This document shows positions 1 through 6,897 of a DNA stretch of 9,050 nucleotides, in pieces. The stretch is from TMED161 sp964532515. Lineage in GTDB: Bacteria; Fidelibacterota; Marinisomatia; SCGC-AAA003-L08; D37C17. Location of the stretch: assembly GCA_964532515.1 (NCBI GenBank), contig CAZHKH010000059.1, forward strand, positions 1 through 9,050, given 5' to 3'. The translations under genes were made by a program, and so were the position numbers. Every line of letters begins with the position of its first letter. The first letter of the stretch is position 1. The notes under the pieces are model-generated. The model searched no databases and was not told the DNA's origin. It worked only from the letters and a program-made list of their open reading frames with translations.

Positions 1-61
1 ATATAAGATTATTTATTGTAAAATAAATGTAAATTTGATTTAATAATATTTTTATTGGCAA

Positions 62-1033
62 ATGATTACAATTAGTAAATATGAAAAAAAACAATTAGAT
101 GAATGGGATCAATTTATTAATGCATCTAATAATGGAACTATGTTTCAAAAACAAAGATTCATTAATTATCATATAGATAGAAAATTTGTTGATAATTCGT
201 TAATTATTAAAAATAATAATAATATCGTTGCGGTATTGCCGGCTGCTATTAAAAATAATATTTTATATTCACATCCTGGATCTAGTTATGGCGGATTAGT
301 ATTAGCAAAAAAAACTGAATTTTCTGTTATTAATAATATTATTCAAGAATTAGATAATTATTGTAAAAATAAAAAATTGAAATCTATTTTTCTAATTAAT
401 AGTCCATCTATATACCATAAAGAAGTAGATGATTCTCTTGATTATCTACTACAGTGGAACCATTTTAGAAAAAAAGAGATTTATATATCACATGCAGTGA
501 ATATTAATGAAACAGTTAGTGTGTTAGATCTTCTAAAAAAAAGAAAGCGTAGATATTTAAATAATGATGATGGATTAAATGCATTAGAATTTAAAGAATC
601 AAATGAATTTGATTTGTTTTATGATATTCTCCTAAAGTCAAAAGAAAAATTTAAAACTAAGCCTACACATTCTTTAGAGGAATTATATCAATTAAAAAAA
701 ATATTTCCTGAGCAAATTAAATTGTTATTAACTATGAAGAAGGATAGTGTTGTAGGTGGGAGTCTGATGTTTTTTGCTAATAAAAAAATATCGCTAATAT
801 TTTATAATACGATATTAGAAGAATTGAGAAATTCACAAATTTCTATGTTGCAATTATATAAATGTATGGAAATTTCTAAACAACTGGGTTATCAAATGGT
901 TGATTTTGGAGTATCTCATACCCCCGAAGCAAATGATCCTATGGCTCCTAAATTAAGTTTGATACATTTCAAGGAACAGTTTAATGCTAGGGGCGTTTTA
1001 AGAGTTGCGTATCAAAAGGATTATTGTGAGTAA
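62..1033 (+). CDS. FemAB/GNAT-like acyltransferase of a glycan cluster
   Basis: Complete 323-residue cytoplasmic-looking protein without signal peptide or membrane segments. It resembles the FemAB/BioF2-like GNAT proteins (Acetyltransf_6 type) often found in polysaccharide clusters. Supporting features are an early W-x2-F-I-N-x-S-x-N-G-T-x-F segment (about residues 15-28), a V-A-V-L-P-A strand (56-61), an H-P-G-S-S-Y-G-G-L turn (71-79) that is typical of this group, a second acetyltransferase-like half from about residue 180, and a V-D-F-G-V-S strand (280-285) followed by F-K-E-Q-F (303-307). Family members transfer an acyl or aminoacyl group to an amine or hydroxyl. Here the likely target is a sugar of the surface glycan, but donor and acceptor cannot be read from the sequence. 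The ATG has no Shine-Dalgarno sequence. The last codons overlap the flippase start by 8 bases, placing this gene first in the visible operon. Family assignment is fairly secure; the substrate is unknown. Confidence 0.75.
   Translation: MITISKYEKKQLDEWDQFINASNNGTMFQKQRFINYHIDRKFVDNSLIIKNNNNIVAVLPAAIKNNILYSHPGSSYGGLVLAKKTEFSVINNIIQELDNYCKNKKLKSIFLINSPSIYHKEVDDSLDYLLQWNHFRKKEIYISHAVNINETVSVLDLLKKRKRRYLNNDDGLNALEFKESNEFDLFYDILLKSKEKFKTKPTHSLEELYQLKKIFPEQIKLLLTMKKDSVVGGSLMFFANKKISLIFYNTILEELRNSQISMLQLYKCMEISKQLGYQMVDFGVSHTPEANDPMAPKLSLIHFKEQFNARGVLRVAYQKDYCE
1014..1020 (+). promoter_or_regulatory. Shine-Dalgarno site deciding the flippase start
   Basis: AAAAGGA lies 5 bases before a GTG at 1026. 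It favours that GTG over the in-frame TTG at 1005, which has no such site. It is the only clear purine-rich ribosome-binding sequence I see on the plus strand of this window. Confidence 0.5.
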
Positions 1034-2441
1034 TAAAAATAATTTTTGGAGTATAACTATTGTATATAGTGTTGGGTTTCTTTCGCTTCGTGCTATTTCA
1101 TTTCTTTTATTGCCTCTATATACTAATTTGTTAACAACAAAAGAGGCTGGATATGTTTTTATATTGTATACCATCCTTGCATTTTTAAATACACTGTATA
1201 ATCATGGGATGGATTCTTCTTTATTGAAATTTTACAACCCTAAACATTCAAAAAAAATTATTTCAACATCAATAATTTATTCAATCATATATGGATTCAT
1301 ATTAAGTGGAATACTTTTTTTCTTTCTAATTATAGGTGATAATCCATTATTAGGATACTTCCGTGAGGTTGTCTGGTATTTTGAAATACATGAAATAGCA
1401 CAATTGTTATTGTGTATTTTGTTTTGTGATATGTTATCATCAAGGTTAATGACTATTATAAGATTATTAGAAAAACCATTTTATTTTTTACTTGTAAGCT
1501 TTGTGAATGTGGGGTTTTCATTATATCTCAATATATATTTTATTAAAATATTAAATATGGGGTTTGGTGGAGCTTTACTATCTATGGTTGGAGTATCAAT
1601 GATACAGTTACTATTGTTATCTCCTTTAATAATAATGAATCTAAAATTTACACTATTTGATTATGATTTATTAAAAAAAATGGTGGTTTTTAGTATCCCT
1701 TTTCTTCCTGCATCTATATTTTTTATTATGATAGAAATGGCAGATAGATTGATGCTGGGGTGGCTTAGCTCAGTTGAAAATGTTGGCTTGTATGGTGCAG
1801 GATATAAAATTGGCGCAATAATATTGCTGGTTGTTCGTGCATTTAATTTAAACTGGCAGCCATTTTACCTTAAAGAAAAACATGAAAATAATGTACAGGC
1901 ATTCAAAAATATAGGTGAACGATTTATTGTTATATTAATTTTTATATCAACACTAATTTCGATGCTATGGCTTCTGTTGTTTCAAGTTAATATTAATGGA
2001 ACTTTCTTAATTGGAAAAGAATTTTGGGGTGGTGGAAGTATTATTCCTGTTATTGCCTTAAGCTATCTAATATATGGGGTTTTTATACTGCAAATGCCAT
2101 CAATATATATTAAAAATAAACAAAACTGGGTTCCATATTTTTGGGGCTTGGGTTTTGTCGTAAATATTATTATGAACTATACATTAATTCCGATATATGG
2201 ATTTTATGGTGCAGCCATTTCAACATTATCATCATACCTAGCAATGACAATATTTTTGATTTATAAAAATCAAGAATGGCTACCTATTAAATATAAATTA
2301 AATGATATCATATATATCGCGACTATCAGTATCATTGCGCTATATTGCCATAATCAAGGAATTGTTTACCTTCCTATACTATTTATTATTTATAGTACTC
2401 TAAGCATTATAAAAATAATTTCTATGAAAAAAACTGTATGA
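1026..2441 (+). CDS. Wzx-type oligosaccharide flippase
   Basis: Polytopic inner-membrane protein of the polysaccharide synthase/MOP superfamily, about 471 residues with a dozen or more hydrophobic segments along the whole length, the usual size for Wzx proteins. Typical features are the N-terminal G-F-L-S-L-R-A-I-S-F-L-L-L-P-L-Y-T run (17-33) and, in the second half, F-S-I-P-F-L-P (222-228), the A-D-R-L-M-L-G motif (239-245), V-G-L-Y-G-A-G-Y (253-260) and N-W-Q-P-F (276-280). Such proteins flip undecaprenyl-diphosphate-linked oligosaccharides from the cytoplasmic to the periplasmic face. The start is taken as GTG 1026 because a Shine-Dalgarno sequence precedes it; an upstream TTG at 1005 would add seven residues. 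It overlaps the upstream acyltransferase by 8 bases and the next glycosyltransferase by 4 (ATGA), fitting one translationally coupled operon. The substrate would be the glycan built by the neighbouring glycosyltransferases. The exact subfamily cannot be settled by eye. Confidence 0.85.
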   Translation: MSNKNNFWSITIVYSVGFLSLRAISFLLLPLYTNLLTTKEAGYVFILYTILAFLNTLYNHGMDSSLLKFYNPKHSKKIISTSIIYSIIYGFILSGILFFFLIIGDNPLLGYFREVVWYFEIHEIAQLLLCILFCDMLSSRLMTIIRLLEKPFYFLLVSFVNVGFSLYLNIYFIKILNMGFGGALLSMVGVSMIQLLLLSPLIIMNLKFTLFDYDLLKKMVVFSIPFLPASIFFIMIEMADRLMLGWLSSVENVGLYGAGYKIGAIILLVVRAFNLNWQPFYLKEKHENNVQAFKNIGERFIVILIFISTLISMLWLLLFQVNINGTFLIGKEFWGGGSIIPVIALSYLIYGVFILQMPSIYIKNKQNWVPYFWGLGFVVNIIMNYTLIPIYGFYGAAISTLSSYLAMTIFLIYKNQEWLPIKYKLNDIIYIATISIIALYCHNQGIVYLPILFIIYSTLSIIKIISMKKTV

Positions 2442-3340
2442 TTTCAATCATTATACCAACCTACAATAATTCTAACCAATTACTCAAAACTATTGATCAT
2501 GTTTTATTATATAACGCGGATGATTATGAAATAATTATTATTGATGATGCCTCAACGGATGATACGGAGTCAGAAATAGATAAACTTAAAAATTCAAAAA
2601 TAAAATATTTTAAACAGCCACATAATGTAGGTGTAACCTTGGCACGAATAGAGGGAATTAAAAAATCTTCTGGTGAATATATTGCGTTTTTAGATGATGA
2701 TGATGTTTGGTTAAATAATAAATTGAAGAAGCAATTAGATGTTATGATGAAAAAAAAATTAGATTTTATTATGTCAGATTATATCATTAATGATATGATA
2801 GATAATACAAGCTATAAAAAATCTTTAAGAGAATTTGCAATTGATTTTAAAGCAAATATTATAAAAAATCCTGGGCCATTTTTCCAATGTTGTTTGTTTA
2901 GAAAGGATTTTCTTGTAGAACATATAGATAAATTTGACCAGAACTCTGAACCATCTGAAGATTGGGATTTTTTTATTTCCATAGCAAAATCGAATCCTAG
3001 GGTTGATAATATTAATGAATCTATGTTTCAGTGGAATTTGTCTAATAAAAGCCAGAGCTCTAATTATTATAAAGAATCTTGTGCTATTGAATATATTATT
3101 CAAAAACATGAAAATTATATTATAACCCATAGTTCAGCTCAAAGAATGGCGGTACACTACAGAAAATTAGGAAGCATGTTTTTTTATTCTAATAAATTTA
3201 ATAGAGCAAAACAGTATTATAGTAAAGCATTTACAAAGTACCCTCTATCATTAAAAAATATTTTATTTAAAATTATCTATTCAATGCCACAAATGATTTC
3301 ATCTCCAATTATTAATCTATTGACAACAAAAATACGATGA
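2438..3340 (+). CDS. GT-A glycosyltransferase (family 2-like)
   Basis: A 300-residue GT-A fold glycosyltransferase. The N-terminus reads I-S-I-I-I-P-T-Y-N (2-10), the nucleotide-binding D-D-A-S-T is at 36-40, N-V-G-V-T-L-A-R at 63-70, the metal-binding DxD region F-L-D-D-D-D-V-W at 84-91, M-S-D-Y at 112-115, and an acidic E-D-W-D-F-F motif at 174-179 that would supply the catalytic base. All key acidic residues are present, so it should be active on a nucleotide-sugar donor in the cytoplasm, extending a lipid-linked glycan. The last 70 residues are helical, with a single TPR-like stretch (about 244-269: L-G-x2-F-F-Y-x4-F-x-R-A-K-Q-Y-Y) and no obvious membrane helix. The ATG overlaps the flippase stop by 4 bases, and the stop overlaps the next gene by 4. 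Donor and linkage cannot be predicted. Confidence 0.85.
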   Translation: MISIIIPTYNNSNQLLKTIDHVLLYNADDYEIIIIDDASTDDTESEIDKLKNSKIKYFKQPHNVGVTLARIEGIKKSSGEYIAFLDDDDVWLNNKLKKQLDVMMKKKLDFIMSDYIINDMIDNTSYKKSLREFAIDFKANIIKNPGPFFQCCLFRKDFLVEHIDKFDQNSEPSEDWDFFISIAKSNPRVDNINESMFQWNLSNKSQSSNYYKESCAIEYIIQKHENYIITHSSAQRMAVHYRKLGSMFFYSNKFNRAKQYYSKAFTKYPLSLKNILFKIIYSMPQMISSPIINLLTTKIR

Positions 3341-4443
3341 ATAAAAAAATAGCTATTATATTTTTAGGGGATTTCTTTTTTGATGCACGATGTATTAATA
3401 TGGCAAAATCATTATTATTAGCCAATAATGAGGTGACTATAATATGTACATACAATGAATTTGTTGATAATAAAAATTTTGATGATATCAAGTTTCTCAA
3501 TATAAAATTACAAAAAACAGGATTACGAAAATATATCGAATTTCATAATAGTGTTGTACAATTATTACAACATGAAAAAATAGATGTCATTATCGCGGGC
3601 GATTTATATGCTCTATCAAGTGCAACGAAATTTAAAGATGCACATATAATATATGATTGCAGGGAAATTTATACAGAATTAGCTGCGCATCAGTCTAAAC
3701 CTTTATATAAAAAGGTGTCCTATTGGTATGAAAAATATTTTTTGAAATATGTTAATACAATACTAACTACAGCTGATTCAGATGAAAGGCTACTAAAGCA
3801 AAAATATCAAAATTTTAAACATCTAGATTGGCACAAAATTTATAATTATCCAATTCACCATTCTAATAGCACAAAATACAATATTAAAGAAAAACTGAAT
3901 ATTCCAATGAATCACACAACCATTATATATCAAGGTGTCATTCAAAAACACAGGGGTATAAATCAATTAATTAAATTAGTTAGTTCAACCAATAATATTA
4001 CGGGGATTATTGTTGGAGATGGTGAGGAAAAAAATCATTATGTGCAACAAGCAAGGAGCCTCCAGGTGCTTGATAAAATAAAATTTATTAGTAAAGTTCC
4101 ATATCTTGAGTTGCCTAATTACACGGCAGCTGGTGATATTGGATGGTTGGTGATAGAGGGCCATGGAATTAGTAACCAACTTGCTATGCCCAATAAATTA
4201 TTTGAATATACCTTGATGGGGCTACCAGTAATCTCATCACCATTAAAAAACATGAAAAATATAGTTGAAAAATATAATCTAGGAGTTATCGTTGATGAGC
4301 AAAACTGTCAAGAACAAATCAATGCTGTGAAATATATAATAAATCATAAAAAACAATACGCTCATATTCAACAAACTATACAGAAAAAATTTACATGGAA
4401 AATACAACATGAAAAATTTATTAACTTAATTAATGGAAAATAA
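3337..4443 (+). CDS. GT-B glycosyltransferase (family 4-like)
   Basis: A 368-residue retaining GT-B glycosyltransferase. The N-terminal acceptor domain starts K-I-A-I-I-F-L-G-D (4-12) and includes Y-D-C-R-E-I-Y (106-112). The C-terminal donor domain starts near I-I-Y-Q-G (196-200), with G-D-G-E-E (227-231) and the donor-site motif P-N-K-L-F-E-Y (285-291) followed by M-G-L-P-V-I-S (294-300). The first glutamate of the classical E-x7-E pair is missing (leucine 282 is eight before E290), as in a number of family 4 enzymes with a P-N-K-L-F-E-Y motif. The protein lacks membrane helices and should act at the cytoplasmic face of the inner membrane. It overlaps the upstream gene by 4 bases (ATGA) and the next by 11. 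The sugar is unknown. Confidence 0.85.
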   Translation: MNKKIAIIFLGDFFFDARCINMAKSLLLANNEVTIICTYNEFVDNKNFDDIKFLNIKLQKTGLRKYIEFHNSVVQLLQHEKIDVIIAGDLYALSSATKFKDAHIIYDCREIYTELAAHQSKPLYKKVSYWYEKYFLKYVNTILTTADSDERLLKQKYQNFKHLDWHKIYNYPIHHSNSTKYNIKEKLNIPMNHTTIIYQGVIQKHRGINQLIKLVSSTNNITGIIVGDGEEKNHYVQQARSLQVLDKIKFISKVPYLELPNYTAAGDIGWLVIEGHGISNQLAMPNKLFEYTLMGLPVISSPLKNMKNIVEKYNLGVIVDEQNCQEQINAVKYIINHKKQYAHIQQTIQKKFTWKIQHEKFINLINGK

Positions 4444-5326
4444 ACCTATACATATCTCAATTGTTATTATTGGTTATAATACAAAGGATTCGTTAAAAAA
4501 TGTTTTAGAATCAATTAATAATTTAATTGTTAAAAATCATTTAATAGAAGTTATCTACATTGATGATGGTTCTACGGACAACTCACTAGAAGTATTTAAT
4601 AATTATCCATTAAAATTTAATAGGCAGAAATTTCATTGTAAAAATAATAAGGGACGATCCCATGCACGAGCCAAGGGAGTTGAACTGGCAACCGGAGAGT
4701 GGATTTTATTTTTAAATAGTAACATCCTGGTAAAATCAGATTTAATTATCGAGTATACTCGATCTATAACTAATAATAATGCATATGTTTTTACTGGTTC
4801 TCTTAATTATAGTACAAAAGATTCTGTTTTTCAAAAATATTTAAACCATAGCAATCGAGGAATTAAAAGGTATCAAAACAATGAACATGTTGATTATCAA
4901 AATTTATTATTTAGTAATTCTATCGTTCATAAATCAATATTTAATCATGTGAAGTTTGATCCTCATTTAAAATATTATGGGGGCGAAGAATTAGATTTTG
5001 CATATAGATTACATAAACAATTCCCGCAAATGATTCGAGCCACAAGCAATGCAGTGGGAACAAGAATAAATCATCCTGATTATCAACAACATCTATATAA
5101 ATTAATTGAATTTGGTGAAACTAATTTTAAAAATTTAGATCAACAGCTAAAACAAAATATTGTGAAATGGAATGTTTTTTTGATGAAGAATGTTGTTTTT
5201 AAAGGTATGTTTAATATTCTATATCATCTATGCAGGAAAAGCTATAAAATACCTCTAGTAAGTAATATTATAATACAGATTGGAATGTTATCCGCCATAT
5301 TAAGGGGATATTATAAAACGCAATAA
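4433..5326 (+). CDS. GT-A glycosyltransferase with N-S-N in place of DxD
   Basis: A 297-residue GT-A fold protein. The N-terminal H-I-S-I-V-I-I-G-Y-N (7-16), D-D-G-S-T-D (44-49), G-R-S-H-A-R-A-K-G (74-82) and A-T-G-E-W-I-L-F-L (86-94) are normal for family 2-like enzymes. At the usual L-D-S-D metal site the protein reads L-N-S-N (94-97, bases 4712-4723), so both aspartates are asparagine. Downstream, G-G-E-E-L-D-F-A-Y-R-L (183-193) and N-H-P-D-Y (213-217) match the acidic and histidine motifs of galactosyltransferase-like family 2/7 proteins, so the rest of the active site looks intact. Hydrophobic patches near the C-terminus (about 247-265 and 274-291) may attach it to the membrane. It overlaps the GT-B gene by 11 bases and ends the left operon. 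It could be an active enzyme with a changed metal site or a partner without activity. Confidence 0.8.
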   Translation: MENKPIHISIVIIGYNTKDSLKNVLESINNLIVKNHLIEVIYIDDGSTDNSLEVFNNYPLKFNRQKFHCKNNKGRSHARAKGVELATGEWILFLNSNILVKSDLIIEYTRSITNNNAYVFTGSLNYSTKDSVFQKYLNHSNRGIKRYQNNEHVDYQNLLFSNSIVHKSIFNHVKFDPHLKYYGGEELDFAYRLHKQFPQMIRATSNAVGTRINHPDYQQHLYKLIEFGETNFKNLDQQLKQNIVKWNVFLMKNVVFKGMFNILYHLCRKSYKIPLVSNIIIQIGMLSAILRGYYKTQ

Positions 5327-5329
5327 ATA

Positions 5330-5836
5330 TTAGGCAGCAATTTCAAAATCACCTGATATCGCCTCTTCCTCTGTTGCAATTTCCCAATCATCATTAATGT
5401 CATCATTCGCCAATTCATTAAACGCTGAATCGGTTGTAGGTTGTGAAGATAGGGATTGTGAATTTACTAATTGAGGAATTTTATCTCCATGGATAATATA
5501 TAACATTGGTAAAACAGACATTAAAACTATAAACAGGGTAATGGCAATTCCTGGTGCATGAAATAACATCGCGCCCTTTGGTATGGGTACTTCTTCTACT
5601 CCAAAGAAAAAGAAAAAAGAAATGGCAAAAATAATCCCAGTAATACTTAAAACTTTAGAAAAAGTAAGTGTATCAAAACTTTCTAAATATGTTGTGAGGG
5701 CCGACCATAGTAAAATGGTTAATAGCATTACAATGCATGATTCTACAAACTCATATGAACTAAGACAAACACAATATACTAATAGGCCAATTACGAGAAC
5801 ACCATAACTGATACAATTTTTTAATAATAACGACAT
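5330..5836 (-). CDS. Unrecognised four-helix membrane protein with acidic tail
   Basis: I do not recognise this 168-residue protein. It has about four hydrophobic segments (roughly residues 9-26, 31-50, 62-80 and 95-115), with a run of five phenylalanines at 74-78. The following tail of about 50 residues is polar and strongly acidic, lies outside the membrane and is probably cytoplasmic. The tail carries two similar motifs 13 residues apart, D-D-W-E-I-A-T (149-155) and G-D-F-E-I-A-A (162-168), the second being the very C-terminus. It is the only minus-strand gene. Its stop is 3 bases from the end of the glycosyltransferase gene and its start faces the Gfo/Idh gene. A weak purine-rich site (AAGAGAG, complement of 5844-5850) lies 7 bases before the ATG. 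Its G+C is about 33% by hand count (5341-5820), against 26% over 4441-4920 in the neighbouring gene. An intact frame, start site and membrane pattern support a real gene. A role in envelope glycan or lipid A assembly is only suggested by position. Confidence 0.65.
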   Translation of the reverse strand: MSLLLKNCISYGVLVIGLLVYCVCLSSYEFVESCIVMLLTILLWSALTTYLESFDTLTFSKVLSITGIIFAISFFFFFGVEEVPIPKGAMLFHAPGIAITLFIVLMSVLPMLYIIHGDKIPQLVNSQSLSSQPTTDSAFNELANDDINDDWEIATEEEAISGDFEIAA

Positions 5837-5916
5837 TTCTAATCTCTCTTAAGTTGGGCAAATAATTTCAAAATTAATATCCTAAAAAACAAGAACAAAT
5901 ATACTTAAATTAAAAT
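5837..5916. promoter_or_regulatory. Divergent intergenic region, probable promoters
   Basis: This 80-base AT-rich gap separates the minus-strand membrane protein gene from the lipid A operon and is the only place between genes here where promoters for either can lie without overlapping coding sequence. A TATACT at 5900-5905 could be a -10 element for the rightward genes, leaving a leader of only about ten bases, but I see no convincing -35 at proper spacing. On the minus strand no clear promoter stands out. No operator-like inverted repeat was found by eye. Confidence 0.35.
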
Positions 5917-6894
5917 ATGTCAGAAAATCATAAAATAAAAATAGGTGTCATTGGTGTTGGGCATTTAGGAAAATTTCATGTTGAACAATACCAATTAATT
6001 GATGGAGTAGATTTTGTTGGCCTATTTGATATTGATACAGAAAGAGCAACAAAAATAGGAAATCAATTAAATACCAATTCATATAATAATGTGAATGATT
6101 TGTTTGATGATTGTGATGGAGTTTCAATTTGCACTCCAACGTTGACACATTCTGCAATTGCACAGAAGGCCATATTGGGAGGCTGTCATGTGTTGATTGA
6201 AAAACCTATTACTAAAGATCTTTATGAAGCTGAAGATTTGATAGTACTATCTAAAGAACATAAAAAAATAATACAAGTGGGTCATATTGAAAGATTTAAT
6301 CCAGCCTTCTGTGCTTTAAATACAAAAAATATGAACCCTCAATTTATTGAATCTCATAGATTGTCCCCATTTAATATAAGAGGTACAGATGTAGATGTAA
6401 TATTAGATTTAATGATACATGATATTGATATATTGATGACAATTGTGAAATCTAAGATTAAATGTATCAATGCATCTGGTGTATCAGTATTATCAAATAA
6501 AATTGACATGGCAAATACAAGAATAGAGTTTGAAAATGGCTGTGTTGCTAATATGACGGCTAGCAGAATTTCTCAAAAAAAATTAAGGAAATTTAGAATT
6601 TTTGAATCACACTCATATACTAATATAGATTTTTTAGATCCATGTGTGGAAACCTATGTTCTGTCAAAGAATAAGCCTAAAAATGATCGTTCATACATTG
6701 TTGTAAATGAAAATAAAGAAAAATATATTTTATATGACAAACCAATCATTCATTCACACAATGCCCTTAGAGTTGAGCTAATAGATTTTATTCAATCAAT
6801 TCAAAAAGCAAAAGAACCCGTTGTTTCTGGAAGTGATGGGATGAAAGCGTTAGATATTGCAATACAAATTTGTAATCAAATAAAAAACCAATAA
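5917..6894 (+). CDS. Gfo/Idh/MocA-type sugar dehydrogenase upstream of lpxB
   Basis: A 325-residue NAD(P)-dependent oxidoreductase of the Gfo/Idh/MocA family. The N-terminal Rossmann domain carries G-V-I-G-V-G-H-L-G-K-F-H (10-21), an acidic residue pattern F-D-I-D (37-40) suiting NAD(H), C-T-P-T-L-T-H (72-78) and the E-K-P-I motif (95-98) with the conserved lysine 96. The C-terminal substrate domain starts with V-G-H-I-E-R-F-N-P-A (121-130) and contains D-L-M-I-H-D-I-D (164-171), whose histidine and aspartate are the usual catalytic region. Length is normal. It sits just before lpxB with no gap, so its product probably acts on a lipid A sugar. The closest known logic is GnnA, which oxidises the 3-hydroxyl of UDP-GlcNAc before amination by GnnB. 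No GnnB-like aminotransferase is in the window, so this role is an inference. The start ATG has no Shine-Dalgarno sequence but follows the divergent promoter gap. Confidence 0.85.
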   Translation: MSENHKIKIGVIGVGHLGKFHVEQYQLIDGVDFVGLFDIDTERATKIGNQLNTNSYNNVNDLFDDCDGVSICTPTLTHSAIAQKAILGGCHVLIEKPITKDLYEAEDLIVLSKEHKKIIQVGHIERFNPAFCALNTKNMNPQFIESHRLSPFNIRGTDVDVILDLMIHDIDILMTIVKSKIKCINASGVSVLSNKIDMANTRIEFENGCVANMTASRISQKKLRKFRIFESHSYTNIDFLDPCVETYVLSKNKPKNDRSYIVVNENKEKYILYDKPIIHSHNALRVELIDFIQSIQKAKEPVVSGSDGMKALDIAIQICNQIKNQ

Positions 6895-6897
6895 TTG

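Noticed and set aside
1..61. Possible promoter or end of an upstream gene before the first coding region
   Set aside because: The stretch is short and almost entirely A and T, so many promoter-like hexamers occur by chance. I could support neither a promoter pair nor a coding end.
2750..2758. Run of nine A bases in a glycosyltransferase gene, with several runs of eight elsewhere, as possible phase-variation tracts
   Set aside because: In a window with over 70% A+T and many lysine codons such runs are expected. The reading frame is intact, and no tract is longer than nine.
2825..3130. 101-residue minus-strand open frame within the first glycosyltransferase gene
   Set aside because: It is opposite the E-D-W-D-F-F region of a well-supported glycosyltransferase and shows no recognisable features of its own.
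4712..4723. N-S-N motif read as evidence of a pseudogene
   Set aside because: The frame is complete, overlaps its operon neighbour normally and keeps the other conserved motifs, so decay is not supported.
5583..5807. 74-residue open frame on the plus strand inside the minus-strand membrane protein gene
   Set aside because: It lies fully opposite a longer frame with a clear membrane-protein pattern, has a lysine-rich start that mirrors the phenylalanine run of the real protein, and resembles no family.
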